Shown here one piece after another: positions 33,262-45,253 of a DNA stretch of 64,000 nt (its first letter is position 1; every line of letters starts with the position of its first letter). The stretch lies in the NCBI GenBank assembly GCA_948146395.1, contig OX411558.1, positions 52,833,622 through 52,897,621 on the forward strand. The letters are read 5' to 3'. The notes under the pieces were generated by a model. That model did no database searches, had not been told where the DNA came from, and saw nothing but the letters and a program-made list of their open reading frames with translations. The translations under genes were made by a program, and so were the position numbers. The DNA is from Fragum whitleyi. Its lineage: Eukaryota; Mollusca; Bivalvia; Cardiida; Cardiidae.

Positions 33262-35329
33262 ACGAGCTTTATTTACAATGTTATTCTTTAGTGGATGTTT
33301 GTACTGTTTCTATGTGTTTGTGTCTTAATGAAAATGCCATTAACGCCATGAATAAACATAATGATGGAGAAAAATTTGAATTTTTAGCTCGTCTATTTTC
33401 GAAGAAAAACCACTTTGACATAAACTTTGATTGTTCGACTCAATCTGTATTGGCCGTCGTTCATAAGATTCTAGACATGACTCATTACTATAATAATTTT
33501 CAAACATAAAAGTCATAATCTTTTCGACAAAAATCCGTTAAAGAGGCATTTTAATCGAAAGTTTGGATTAAAAATGAACTACAGTCTCTTTTATGTTTTT
33601 TTCTTGTGAGCTCACCTAAGCATCACGTGCTCAAGGAGCTTTTAGGATCTCCCTGAGTCCGTTCAGCATCGTCCGTAGTCAACAATTTCAAAGGCATCTT
33701 CTCCTGAACCACAGGCCCGATTTCAATAAAATTTTGCCAGAATGATCCCTGGGTGATCCTCTTTAAAAAATATTCGCAAAAATTCTGATTGGCACAAGAA
33801 CATGGGCGTGTCATTTTTCACTTTGCAATCTTTGAACGACATCTCCTCCTGAACCACTGAACCGATTTCAATAAAACTTTACCAGAATTTTCCCTGTGTG
33901 ACCCTTTTCAAACAATGTTCGCGAAATTTTGATAGGCCAAAAAAAATGGGCGTGACAGGGCGGGGCTTTATAGAGTGCGAAATATTTGAAAGACATCTCC
34001 TGAACCCAAGGGCCGATTTCAATGAAATTTTACCAGAAATTTCCCTGGGTGACCTTGTCTCAAAAATTGTTCGCGAAATTTTGATAGGCCTATAAATTTA
34101 TTTAACCTTTTAATTTGAATTTTAACCTTTATTAAAAATCTATCAGTACTTTCTTTGTCTTTTCTCGATAATTAAGTTATAGTAAGTATATAATTCCCTA
34201 TCTCCGATATGATATTGAGCGTTAAGTATGTACAAATTTGATTAATTAAAGTGTTCAATGTATATTTGTTGAAATATATATATATATATATTTTCACTTT
34301 ATTTTATTCATTTATTTTAAAACTAAAAATGCGACAAAAAAATCATTTATGAAAAATATTTTCTTTATTTATTTTTTTATTTTTAGTCAAAAGAAATTAT
34401 TTTGAGCTCTTAATCAGTTATATAAATTTGTTTTATATAATATTTGTTCGTTTGCCGTAACAATTCAATTTTAAGCATTCTTCTAAAACCTGATTAAAAC
34501 TTGATTAACAATCTTCTGCAGGTAATTTCGTCCGAGAAGGGTAGGGCTAGGTTTAAAGCAGAAGAAGAGGAGGATACCCCGACAGGGGTAGCCCCTGGAA
34601 GTCCCAGTGTTTTCTTTTAAATCAGATTTGTAAACACAGATAAAGACATTCAATTTTGGTCCAAGACAAGCCTTCAGAATCGAGTTATGCTTCTCATCAC
34701 AAAGGAGTGCTTGTAAAATATTATTGTGAAACGTGTCATTTTTTTAGTGAAAAAAGGAAGGAATTAATAGGGGGAAGAGAAACTTTTCATGAAAATATAT
34801 GAAGTAACATTGAAATTGGTGCACTGGAAACAGAGAAATCGCTGAAGACTAACGGAAGAACGAACAAACAAGAGCACGAATTTGCGGATGTATAAACGGG
34901 CTATCGACTATATGTTTCCCTGTTTTTCTTGTGTGTTTTTTGGAAATAATGATAATGACGTTATTCATTTCAGCAAAAAGTAAGAAAAGTGCTTTTTCCC
35001 CTTGAGGGCAATGATGTCCAACAGAGAGAAAGACGATTTTTAACTTTTGAATTAACAGTTTGCATTTTCTTCTTCTACACAATAATATAGTTAATCAAAA
35101 GTATCATTATTACTACCAGAAAAAATCGTTTTTAAACAAAATTTGTAGCAATTTTCATTTGTAGCATAAAATATACAGAAACATCGACCAAACACGACAG
35201 AACATTCACACCTGCTTACAGCAGCTTACACAAATTCAACAGGAAATGACCACGGACATTCCTGACATTATAGAAAAAAATATGTATGAATAAAAAAAGG
35301 TCTTTATTATGTACACCATATTATAACTA
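33262..35329. other. No gene; degenerate repeat at 33603-34090
   Basis: 33603-34090 holds a worn Helentron-like repeat (GAGCTCACCTAAGCATCACGTGCTC, then three units with 'gaccgatttcaataaaa...ccctgggtga'). 34277-34292 is an AT run. The 72-codon frame at 33291 and the 77-codon frame at 34849 carry no motif. Otherwise nothing is recognised. Confidence 0.45.
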
Positions 35330-36537
35330 GAAAGCCATGAATGGCTTGAGTCGCTCCACAGGCTTGAAATTCTTGAAATAGCAAATCTAAGGTTTGACTA
35401 GATTTTAAGATATTTTGGGTTTTACTGATGTTGAAATGATTTTCAAATTTTCCACTTTATAACATAAAGAGAAATGACCTCTGCCCATAAAATACATATT
35501 TTTCATCAGATCACAATAATTTTTGGTAGACTGATAAAGGTTCACTCAAGGATCATTTAAGTGAAATTTGGCTGATATCCATCAATTACATTCTGAGAAA
35601 ATGATTTTTAAAGTTTCCACTATATATTATATAGAGAAATGACCTCCGCCCATAAAATACATATTTATCATCCGATCACAATAATTTTTTGGTACACTGA
35701 TAAAGGTTCACTCAAGGATCATTCAAGTGAAATTTGGTTGATATCCATCAATAATATTCTGAGAAAATGATTTTCAAAGTTTCCACTATATATTATATAG
35801 AGAAATGACCTCCGCCCATAAAATACATGTTTATCATCCGATCACAATAATTTTTGGTAGACAGATAAAGGGTCACTCAAGGATCATTTAAGTGAAATTT
35901 GGTTGATATCCATCAATAATATTCTGAGAAAATAATTTTCAAATTTTCCACTATATAACATATAGAGAAATGACCTCCGCCCATAAAATACATATTTTTC
36001 ATCCAATCACAATAATTTTTAATAGACTGATAAAGGGTCACTCAAGGATCATTTAAGTGAAATTTGGTTGATATCCATCAATAATATTCTGAGAAAATGA
36101 TTTTCAAATTTTCAACTATATAACATATAGAGAAATGACCTCCACCCATAAAATATATATTTTTCATCCAATCACAATAATTTTTGGTAGACTGATAAAG
36201 GGTCATCCAAGGATTATCCATGTAAAATATAATTGGAATCCATCAATTAGAATCTGAGAAAACTGACTTTTTACCACATTTGGAAATTAGCCACGCCCAT
36301 TAAATCCATGTTTTTCATTGGATCAAAATTTCTTGAACAACTTTGAAAGAAGGTCACCCAAGGATCATTCCTGTGAAGTTTGGTTGAAATTCATCCAGTA
36401 GTTTCTGAGGAGAAGATTCTTAAAGAAAAAGTTTACGACCGGACGCACGGACGGACGGACGGACGGACGGACGGACGCACGACGGACACAACGCCATGAC
36501 AATTGCCCCAGTGGCTTTCAGCCAGTGGAGCTAAAAA
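35330..36537 (-). mobile_element. Helentron-like repeat, family C, complete
   Basis: The 5' end is at 36537 (TTTTAGCTCCACTGGCTGAA palindrome), followed by a GTCC/GTGC microsatellite (36442-36482). Five internal units of about 165 bp carry ATGACCTCCGCCCATAAAAT. The 3' side has the inverse GTGGAGCGACT, then hairpin AAGCCAT-tc-ATGGCTT and the end at 35330. Confidence 0.8.
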
Positions 36538-36646
36538 TTACAGTGCAGTTATGTGCTGTCGTTTAGGAAACTTAATCCCGAGTCGGAGTTCAGAATCACC
36601 CCTACCTAAACTTGTAGAAAGGGTAATAAAACAAAGTAGCAATTGA

Positions 36647-36841
36647 ATTATAACGGCGTATAAAAACCGTTATGGCTTTGAAGATAAGACACTTAAAGAT
36701 AAGCAAAAGATCACAATCGACTTTGCTATACGAAAGAAAGACGTTTTTGCTCTTCTTCCAACCGGATTTGGAAAATCCTTGACGTACATATTTGTGCCAT
36801 TGGTGTTGGACGAAAACGCGCCGTGCACGGACCTCTTGTAA
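36647..36841 (+). pseudogene. RecQ-like helicase N-terminal fragment (motif I)
   Basis: A 65-codon stretch reads RYGFEDKTLKDKQKITI...RKKDVFALLPTGFGKSLTY. ALLPTGFGKS is the Walker A (motif I) of RecQ-type DEAD helicases, and F-x-LK-x-x-Q upstream fits motif 0. There is no in-frame ATG: a TGA precedes it. The frame ends at TTG-TAA, overlapping GTAAGC (36838), a plausible splice donor. It could be one exon of a decayed host gene or a captured fragment. No downstream helicase motifs are found. Confidence 0.55.
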
Positions 36842-37335
36842 GCAAATCGTTGTAAGGTTTTCCATATTCGGAAAGCAAAATAGTCACGTGGTCTATTCGA
36901 GACCGGAAGTTGTAATGGCGGCTAGTTTGGGAGATTGGAAGATGAACAAACTTTTATTTTGAGGATTACCGGAACACTTTCGACCCAGTTAAAAAACTAA
37001 ATCACATATAATTGTAAACAAGAAATCATTTTTATTGAGCTTTTTATAAAAGATTGACTTTTTGGATAAAGATTCTACCACAAAGAATAAAGAGGGCGAG
37101 CGTTGTAGCCCTCATCATCAAAATGTAAGATAGAGGGGTTCATTATTGCAGCTTTATTTGACTGACTGATTTTGAAAAAAAAAAAAAAGATTAAGAAACT
37201 TTGACGTAATCAGTATTTGCTCCCATGTTATCTTTTAATAAAATGAAACTAGTTCACAGCTTCCAAAGAGATGATATGTTTTCTTCTTCACAAAAAATGT
37301 TCATGGGTTGTACAAGTTTTGATGTAAAACAAACT
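36842..37335. other. No gene; promoter-like motif cluster at 36889-36945
   Basis: GTCACGTGG (E-box) and GACCGGAAGTTG (Ets-like) sit just before ATGGCGGCT, a grouping seen at some TATA-less promoters. The frame after that ATG stops after about 14 codons. Function is unproven. Confidence 0.25.
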
Positions 37336-37443
37336 AAATGAATTTTATGAGAGTAAAATAATTTGTGTTAATTGAGGATTCGATACTTCCCGAGTTTACC
37401 AAAAAACGGATAGTTACAAGAACCAATCAGTAATCAGTTTCTC
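37336..37443 (+). repeat. A1 split direct repeat
   Basis: Starts AAATGAATTTTATGAGAGTA and ends AATCAGTAATCAGTTTCTCG. It is repeated almost exactly at 44919-45026. Confidence 0.88.
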
Positions 37444-37451
37444 GGGACAGC

Positions 37452-37985
37452 GTGGTTAGAGTACAGATTTTTGGACACTCCTATGTGAATCGGTTGAAAG
37501 ACTTTATTCGTCAAAATGAGGATTTTAAATTTAACCTGAATTTGGACGCATCAAATGTTATGATTCAATACAGTGGATTCCCGGGAGCTACAATAGAACG
37601 CTTACGAAATAATTTGGAAGTGATCAGCGATTTTCAACCGCACTTTGTGATTCTGTTGATCGGAACCAACGACATTTACAAACGTTCGAATACTCCACAG
37701 ACTGTTGCTGAGGACATTATACGATTGTGTTCCAGGCTTAAACACGATAAACATGTGGCTAAAGTGATAGTGTTTCCTATCATTATTCGTCGCCCCCCGC
37801 AAATACGTTGTAGGTACCCGGTTGATCATGATTGGTTCAACGATCGTGTGGGACAATTAAATCGATTATTATACAGGACACTATGCCCTTCCCAAGATTA
37901 TGTTTTCTGGCGATGCTATGGGTTTTGGTCAAACACAGCCCGAATTCGAACGCTGTCCGAGGTTGGAGTAAACTTGTCGCACTAA
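37452..37985 (+). pseudogene. SGNH-hydrolase-like ORF of element B
   Basis: A 177-codon frame starting right after A1 (GTG 37452, no early ATG). Block I is FGHSYVNRL with Ser at residue 10, block II is SGFPGAT (Gly 45), and block III is LLIGTNDI (Gly 71, Asn 73). These are the S, G and N of SGNH esterases. Block V, normally Asp-x-x-His near the end, reads VGVN, so the Asp/His pair is lost. After a frameshift the frame near 37985-38055 continues with LNFNLRAVVLAMMK. From memory, SGNH domains occur in some Ngaro elements; their role is unknown. It may be inactive or only recently decayed. Confidence 0.7.
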
Positions 37986-39230
37986 ATTTCAACCTCCGAG
38001 CCGTGGTATTGGCTATGATGAAGACCATCTTATTATCAGATATGTATAAATCTTAATTTTTTGCGATGTTGCAAGCTTATAGCAAAATAACATCAAGTAA
38101 ACTATTCTATCATTATGATAATGATGAGGATAATAATGATAAATAATAATGATAATAAATAATAATGATAATAATAATAAATAACAATGATAATAATAGT
38201 GATAATACATTAGTAAATATATTAATAATATCTTGAAATAAAAAAGAAATTATTTAATTAAAAAATATTATTGTATGATACACATTCTCTTTGTTTATAA
38301 AAAAAAACAAAAAAAAAAAACAGAAGAATCTAATGATTCACTGTGACAGTAAATTCTAATCGATTTGATTAGTAATATAGTTGAATTTTTAGTAAAACCA
38401 GTGGATTAATACTGTAACGCTATCAGCTTGTTTGTACATTACAGTTGACAATAATATGGATCTGTCATTGCTTTCATAATAAACGGATTATTGTCAATAA
38501 TCATTTTAAACAGTAAACCTGTACGGCTAAATAGATGAATGGTTATCAGGGTAATATTACCAGACTTGCTTTATTTAACAGGTCAATCTTTATGCCTATG
38601 TTTATGTTTTGTATTTCTTATCAGCCCTTGTTTTTTCCTCCCAATTGTAACTACCTGTATGAGACTTAAGTTCATAGTGCAAATTTCATCAAACTGCTTT
38701 ATTTAGCCATGACTGAAAACTTTATTTATAAGATGTTATTGTAGCAGTGATTTCATTTTCCTGCCTTGACATCTTTTCAAATCACTTGTATACAAAATTT
38801 TACCCCTGTGATGTTTCGGGGTTCAGTATGTGCTAAACTAGGTTTGATATGTCACGGTTATGGGAGTGATTGGCTGAAGAATTCTTTTTAGGCGCATTGA
38901 TCTGTGGCTGCATACATTCATCATAAAATTTCATTTACCTGCAATAATTTTTGAATTGTAAAGCAAATTGTCATTTACAGATAATGTGTAACAAGCCGAT
39001 TGTCCTTTCGTGTGTTTATGGTAATGTAAACGAAGAATATTTGTCTCAAATGACTTTTAAGTTTCTTTAGATATAATTTATATTTCTACAATTTTAACGT
39101 TGCTGCTTTCATATTGATTAATTACTGTCATGACATTACCATATCCACAGGACTAATCGGTCTATCTGTGTAATAGGAAGGATATGATAGTTATATAAAT
39201 AGGAATAAGTCTGGGAGGTATCGCCTTGAA
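37986..39230. other. Non-coding spacer of element B; ATAATGAT-rich repeat
   Basis: 38100-38220 is an imperfect AATAATGAT repeat. The remainder is AT-rich with no frame of note. Confidence 0.5.
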
Positions 39231-39562
39231 ATGAATCGGTCCTTCAAGGGGTTTTTGGTTTCACCAACTTCGCAGTCTAAACCGATCGCGTCGATTGAAC
39301 AATGGACATCAGCATTCATTCGTTTCGCTGCAATCTACTGCCTTAAATTTCCACAAGAGGCTCCACAATTACTTAAATATGCTGAAATTGTTCGCGCACC
39401 GGCAGCACGCGTCAATTTAAATGCTTGGGACTCATATGATTTCCAATTTAGAATGCTGAGAGAACATCAACCTCTTCAATGGGATGTTATTCATACAGAT
39501 ATCTTGCTCTTGGCTACAGCTCCACAACAACAACAAACTCAGACCTTTCAACACATTCAAAA
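39231..39562 (+). pseudogene. Gag-like ORF of element B, N-terminal part
   Basis: Reads SIEQWTSAFIRFAAIYCLKF, PQLLKYAEIVRAPAARVN, NAWDSYDFQFRMLREHQPLQ, matching the middle of the gag of element A. It is cut by the family C' insertion after QTFQHIQKF. The last 40 or so codons of the open frame to 39695 come from the insertion. ATG 39231 is probably the real start, but an upstream exon or frame cannot be excluded. Confidence 0.75.
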
Positions 39563-39564
39563 AT

Positions 39565-41235
39565 TTAAACAAGAGACCCAAGAGGGCCTGTATCGCTCCA
39601 CTGGCTTTATCATCTCAAGATTTGAAAGTAAAATATTGAAAATTAAAGGTAATGAAAGTCACAAGCATTCAGAAGGAATTTTGTCTTTTTCCTAATTGAT
39701 ACTTATTTACAAGCTAATCAGAAGAGAACAGATATAACTAACATGTAAAATTACATGGAAGAAGACGTTTTATATATCACTTAAAAGAAACCTATCACAC
39801 TTATTTAACTCAAAATTATTCAATAAATTTCATTTCACCTATAACCTGACAATTTTGACTTTGATTGATCTTAATTCCAAAAAATCTTAGCAGACTACAT
39901 AAAGCAAAGCCAAAAAATGCAGAAATCATTCATAGAAAATGAAAAATTTCAAATGAAATCATCTTTAGCTACAATGTTTGACTGGGAAAAGGGGGAAATA
40001 TGCTAGGGGTATTCATAACAAATTATAAGGAAGGGAAGTAATGAGTGTTTATTTTTATCACTTAATAAACTGCATTGGTCTCCCTTGATCTATGTTATAT
40101 AAAATGTACAGAGAGCTACAGATAGGAAGGATATTTTGTTTTTCAAATCTAAATATTTCATTCTTCCTTACTTAAACCCTATGCTGTTTGTACTCATTTG
40201 AAATGTCTCATCAAGATGAGTCAATTGAGTACTAACAACATAGTTTCATTGGCAATAAACAATTTTAGACTGACTTTACCCCGTCTTATCTGGATCGTAT
40301 ATACCTATAATTCAGATATGCATACACTTACACATTTACATCTCTTTGAACAGACTTAGAGTGTTTAAATAGTGATACTTTTATACTTTCATAAAACAAA
40401 GCTGACTGATAGAAAACAAGATTTTGAAGTCTCTTTAGAACTATTTTGTTTTGGTATACTTGGTCTTGACCCAAATGCACTGAAATACTCAATCACCACT
40501 AGCCTGCATACCCTTTACTTTAATTCTTACCAAAATAAAGGTGATTGCATTAAGTAGACTTTTCTTAACATACTAATTTCAGGTAGAATTTTAGAAAATG
40601 GTCATCACCTAAGAAACATCCATGTCAAGTCTCATCATTGAAATTGGCCCAATGGTTCAGGAGGAGATGTTGTTCATAGATTTCGGGGTCAAATAAGCCC
40701 TGCCCTGCCACGCCCATATTTGGGGGTCAATCCAAATTTCTTGAACCACTGTAGAAGAGGGTCACCCAAGGAACATTCTGGTAAAGTTTCATTGAAATTG
40801 GCCCAATGGTTAAGGAGGAGATGTCGTTCAAGGATTTCGGGGTCAAAATAAGCCCCGCCCTGCCACGCCCATATTTGGGGGTCAATCCAAATTTCTTGAA
40901 CAACTTTAGAAGAGGGTCACCCAGGGAACATTCTGGTAGAGTTTCATTGCAATTGGCCCCATGGTTAAGGAGGAGATGTCGTTCAAAGATTTCAGGGTCA
41001 AAATAAGCCCCGCCCTGCCATGCCCATATTTGGGGGTAAATCCAAATTTCTTGAACAACTTTAGAAGAGGGTCACCCAAGGAACCTTCTGGCCAAGTTTG
41101 GTCAAAATCCACCCATTGGTTTAGGAGGAGAAGATGTTTAAAGAAAAGTTTACGCACGGACGGACGCACGGACGGACGCACGACGGACACCCCGCCATGA
41201 CAATAGCTCGCTGGCCTTCGGCCAGTGGAGCTAAA
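39565..41235 (-). mobile_element. Helentron-like repeat, family C', complete
   Basis: The 5' end is at 41235 (TTTTAGCTCCACTGGCCGAA palindrome) with a GTCC/GTGC run (41150-41190). Units of about 154 bp carry GCCCCGCCCTGCCACGCCCA (40690-41130). The 3' end is at 39565: CCAGTGGAGCGATACAGG, hairpin AGGCCC/GGGTCT (one G-T pair), CTCTTGTT. Bases 39700-40580 inside it are unlike the other copies and may be extra sequence. It splits gag. Confidence 0.72.
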
Positions 41236-41239
41236 AGCC

Positions 41240-41455
41240 ATTTCGGACCCAACGCCTCCAATCATTTGCAAACAAACAAACATTTCTCCCCAATACATGT
41301 TGGAATTTCAAACGCAGAGGCCAGTGCAAATATACAAAATGCACACATCCCCATGTCTGCGGTTTGTGCCGAGGCGACCATTATGCCGGAGCATGCCCAG
41401 GTCAACAAATTGTCCAACACAGCTCTGCAAAGCACAACGCTACCTCAACTTGTCC
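41240..41455 (+). pseudogene. Gag zinc-finger part of element B
   Basis: In a frame different from the long open frame here, the translation gives CWNFKRRGQCKYTKCTHPH then CGLCRGDHYAGAC. This is the CCCH plus CCHC pair seen in gag of element A (FCLNFNKGAKC...). The open frame from 41134 only shadows it until the RT begins near 41460. Confidence 0.7.
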
Positions 41456-42520
41456 CCAAAAATGAATACACACCAGTTACGCCCATTAAGTTGGAAGTTC
41501 TTAAATCCTCAATAGTAGGTTGCGCTCAGGCATCTTACTTGATAGCAGGATTTCAGTACGGTTTTCACATCGGATATCATGGTCCAAGACAGAGTCGCTT
41601 CTCACCTAATTTGAAGTCTACCAATAACATGCCCCATTTAGTGACTGAGAAAATAAGAACAGAGGTAGACCTAGGCCGTCTGAAAGGTCCTTTTCAACAA
41701 CCCCCCTTTCCCAAACTTACAAGTAAGCCCTATTGGTTTGGTTCAAAAAAGGTTGCAGGCCAATTTCGTTTAATACAACACTTAAGTTACCCAAAAGGCT
41801 AATCTGTGAATGATCATATCCCTTTCTGTTATTCTTCGGTCTCGTACGCGTCTTTCGAAGATGCATTAAATTAGTACTACAGGTAGGCCCAGGGGCTTAT
41901 ATGGCCAAAACAGATATAGATAATGCCTTCGGGTTAATCCCAATACATCCCGATGATCATGAACTACTTGGAATTTACTGGGACGGTGCATTTTATTCCG
42001 ACCGAAATCTTGTTATGGGATCTGCAAGTAGTTGCGCAATATTTGAAACTTTTAGCACGGCCCTTCAGTGGATAGCCCAAACCAAATTCAAGATTACTTT
42101 CATGACCCACATTTTAGATGACTTTTTGTTCTTAGCTCCTTCAAAAGCACTCTGTCAAGGATACCTCTCCTCATTCGAAGCTCTTTGTAATAATATTGGG
42201 GTACCACTTAAGAACGAGAAAACAGAGTCTGCCAGACAAGTTATCACTTTTATGGGACTTGAGATTGACTCATTATGCATGGAAGCTAGACTTCCGGAGG
42301 ATAAACTCATCAAACTACGACATCTTCTCGAGCTGCATGACGGTCGGCGCAAAATTACTCTTAAAGATCTACAATCTATATTAGACTTACTAAATTTTTG
42401 CTGTAATGTAGTGCTACCGGGCAGAGCCTTTATGAGGCGATTAACTGATTTGACTAGGAAGGTTTCAAAGCCAAACCATTTTATCACATTGAATAAAGAA
42501 AGTAAACGTGACCTTAAACA
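41456..42520 (+). pseudogene. Reverse transcriptase of element B
   Basis: DIRS-type RT. The N-terminus TPIKLEVLKSSIVG, AGFQYGFHIGYHGPRQS and FGSKKVAGQFRLIQHLSYPK matches the preamble, including the basic KK and R residues before motif A. A TAA at 41800 and a frame disturbance near 41870 separate it from MAKTDIDNAFGLIPIHP (motif A Asp), MGSASSCAIFE and THILDDFLFLAP (catalytic DD). The thumb and connection ITLKDLQSILDLLNF run to a frameshift near 42518. Copy A has the same layout. Confidence 0.87.
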
Positions 42521-43033
42521 TGGCAAATATTTGTAAAACATTTTAATGGCCGCAATTTACTCCTGGATCAGCGCTGGGTTTGTAGCTCCAAACTGCATCT
42601 GTATACGGATGCTTCAGGCTCACATGGTTTTGGGGCTATTTTTAATTCACAATGGTTTTTCGGGGCGTGGCCGGATAGTTTTAGGCAACATACCATCACA
42701 CTGAAAGAATTGTTTCCCATTGTCCTAGCCTTTGAAATATGGGGACACAATTTAAAGAACAAATGCATTATTATTCACTCAGACGACGAGGCAGTTGTTC
42801 ATATCCTTAACCGATCTACTTCCAAAGATAAGCACATCATGTGTTTAGTTCGTCGTCTAGTGATTTGCTGCATGTCTTTAAATATTCTTTTGCGTTGTGA
42901 ACATATAAAAGGTCGCAACAATGTCTTACCGGACCTTCTTTCCCGATTACAGGTGGAGAAATTTCGACAAATGGCGCCCTTCATGGACAAAAAAGCTACG
43001 GAAATCCAAGCACACCTGCTAAAATTATCTTGA
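42518..43033 (+). pseudogene. RNase H of element B
   Basis: After the frameshift the frame reads FVKHFNGRNLLLDQRW, LHLYTDASGSHGFGAIF (Asp), TLKELFPIVLAFEIWG (Glu), IIIHSDDEAVVHILN (Asp) and GRNNVLPDLLSR (Asp). All four acidic positions are therefore kept. The TGA at 43031-43033 overlaps the first codon of the recombinase frame, a -1 overlap typical of these elements. Only the single frameshift blocks RT-RNase H fusion. Confidence 0.85.
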
Positions 43034-43941
43034 ACAAGTCAATTAAAACAATTCTTTTTGAGTCGCTTGCTCCATCAACGCGTCAGAATTACCTCAACGC
43101 GTCTAAGAAATATAAGGTCTTTCATTCTAAATTATTTGCTACTAATGAAATTTTCCCTATTTCGACTGAAAAATTGACCCAGTTTATTGCTGCCCAACAT
43201 TTAGAGGGTCACAAACCATCATCCATTGCTAGCATGGTTTCGGCTTTAGCATATGTCCATAAATTGCATAATATTCAGAATCCTGCGGAAGTATTTTTAA
43301 TCAAAAAGATGTTATATGGTTTGCGACGGAATGCTACGCCAGATAAGCGGCTACCTATTACTCTTCCAATCCTCAAGGCCCTATTAAAACCATTGCCAAT
43401 ACTGTGCTCAAATCAATATTTGAATAAATTATACCGTGCCATGTTTTCTCTGGCATTTTTTGCATTATTGCGTGTGGGAGAAATAGCGTATACCCCAACA
43501 GACTCGGCGAATCTTCTCCAGCGTCAAAACATTCAATTTCAGTGCAAAAATGGTTCGGTCTTTGCTTTAAAAATAGAGTTTATACGGTACAAACATTCAA
43601 AAGGTCAAACATTTACTTTACACTTGTACAGTCGCCCTAGTAAGTTTTGCCCTGTCAAATTTCTTCACGAATTTTGTTTCATTTGTACCTACAGCCAAGG
43701 CCCCCTTTTTAGACATGCTAATGGGCAAGCTGTAAAAGCCACGGAATTCCGCTCTCTGCTACAAACCGCTACTGTTGCTATTGGTCTAGATCCAGCTAGA
43801 TATACAACTCATTCATTCCGGATAGGGGGTACAACATGGGAAAATCGCCTCCAACACACTGCGTCTCAAATTAAAACCATAGGCAGATGGAAATCTTCTG
43901 CGTTCAGAAAGTACATTCGCTCCGGTCCTTTCAAAGAATAA
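43030..43941 (+). CDS. Tyrosine recombinase of element B, intact
   Basis: 303 codons without interruption. The N-terminal core-binding region carries PSTRQNYLNASKKYKVF and IASMVSALAYVHKLHNIQNP. The catalytic domain has Arg in ALLRVGEIAY, Lys in RYKHSKGQTF, HSFRIG (His-x-x-Arg) and Tyr in AFRKYIRSG, following IGRWKSS. This is the full R-K-HxR-Y set. It would join circular element DNA to target without a duplication. The first codon is TTG (43030) overlapping the RNase H stop, so expression may need frameshifting or reinitiation. An ATG upstream in frame is not seen. Confidence 0.88.
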   Translation: MNKSIKTILFESLAPSTRQNYLNASKKYKVFHSKLFATNEIFPISTEKLTQFIAAQHLEGHKPSSIASMVSALAYVHKLHNIQNPAEVFLIKKMLYGLRRNATPDKRLPITLPILKALLKPLPILCSNQYLNKLYRAMFSLAFFALLRVGEIAYTPTDSANLLQRQNIQFQCKNGSVFALKIEFIRYKHSKGQTFTLHLYSRPSKFCPVKFLHEFCFICTYSQGPLFRHANGQAVKATEFRSLLQTATVAIGLDPARYTTHSFRIGGTTWENRLQHTASQIKTIGRWKSSAFRKYIRSGPFKE

Positions 43942-44723
43942 TGGCCATTATTCAAATTCTACGCTTAACCTCTACGTATAGTGTTTATAAATCCTCGCTT
44001 TGTCTTAGATATATGGAAAAATTTCAATCTTCTAGGCTCCATAATGTACATGAATTTTCGGTAGGTTCACTTCCACTATGCTAAATAGTGGACTATTTTC
44101 TAATACATACCCAGAATATATATCTGCATTGTATTACCCCCTCTTTATCTAGAATATCTGACAACAGTGAAGTTTTGTGTCTTACTGTGCGAAACAGTAA
44201 TAGCGACTTTACTGTAACACAGCAAAATTACATCTAGTCAAAGTTTTTTGTGTAAGTAGATCTTTATTTTGTTAGATAAGTAGTGTCATAACATATGTAT
44301 TTGTTTCTAGTTACAATTTTGCTTTTTCTGTGCTAAACAGGCTTTTATTTTGCTGAAATTTACAACTAAAATGTATAAATTTTATTTAGGCTGTTTAAAA
44401 AATTGACTACTGTTATAATTCATACCTCCATGACAAAAAACAAAAAAAAAAACAACAGAAATGAGAAAAAACAAAGATAAACAAACTCTTACCCAGAGTG
44501 GTTTTCATTGCATATCAGTAAATCGTCACTCATGATTATGATGAATTGTTTCATGGAGGAATGAATTTGATGAATTGAATTAACAAACAGATTAGATAAC
44601 CACAAATATTTCCAGAAATTAAAAGAGTGAAATTCTATTTTCAATTGCTGATTTCGAATGACTTTTGTACAGAAAATCTACAGAATCTGTCATTATTAAG
44701 CTGCGTGCATCTGGGCGGTGGAA
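43942..44723 (+). other. 3' non-coding region of element B
   Basis: AT-rich sequence between the recombinase stop and B1. No gene or repeat is recognised apart from A-runs near 44440. Confidence 0.5.
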
Positions 44724-44918
44724 TGGCGGTTTTTTGTCGCCCAGATATGGGATTTATTCATGTCTTTACATATGAAATGTGTTTATGTTTTTGATTTTCG
44801 GCATATTATTAAATGCCATATTTTCAATTCAAACATTTTGCTTCAGTCATCTATTATCCCATACAGAGTGCGCGCAGCTTCATCATGTCAGCTTCTTTTA
44901 TTTAGACAAAAATAACAC
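44724..44918 (+). repeat. B1 split direct repeat
   Basis: Starts GCGGTTTTTTGTCGCCCAGA and ends AAATAACAC. It abuts A2 and is repeated at 46311-46506. Confidence 0.88.
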
Positions 44919-45026
44919 AAATGAATTTTATGAGAGTAAAATAATTTGTGTTAATTGAGGATTCGATGCTTCCCGAGATTGCCAAAAACGGATAGTTACA
45001 AGAACCAATCAGTAATCAGTTTCTCG
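44919..45026 (+). repeat. A2 split direct repeat
   Basis: Matches A1 with a few substitutions and one deleted A. Confidence 0.88.
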
Positions 45027-45253
45027 AGCCAATCAACGAACTATACAGGATATCTTTTTGACCAATAATCAAGCGAGTCATTTGACCAATCAGCATCTCT
45101 TGCTTGCATCTTGTCTGACCAACGGACGGAGAGAGTTAATCATTCTTTGTTAAGCTTTTAGCCACCATAGTTTTTCCAATATCAATTTTCACATCACGAC
45201 AATTTTAAATAACCTCCTCCATCCTCCGCCACGTCAATTATCATTAATGTTAG

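Noticed and set aside
35460..36260. CRISPR-like or satellite array
   Set aside because: Units of about 165 bp are diverged tandem copies inside a bounded mobile repeat, with no short identical repeats and unique spacers. The context is eukaryotic.
36930..36961. First exon starting ATGGCGGCTAG
   Set aside because: The frame stops after about 14 codons with no convincing donor; the upstream motif cluster alone is weak evidence.
41134..41455. Open frame from 41134 as the RT N-terminus
   Set aside because: Its first 110 codons run through the repeat end and shadow the gag zinc-finger frame; only the part from about 41456 matches RT.
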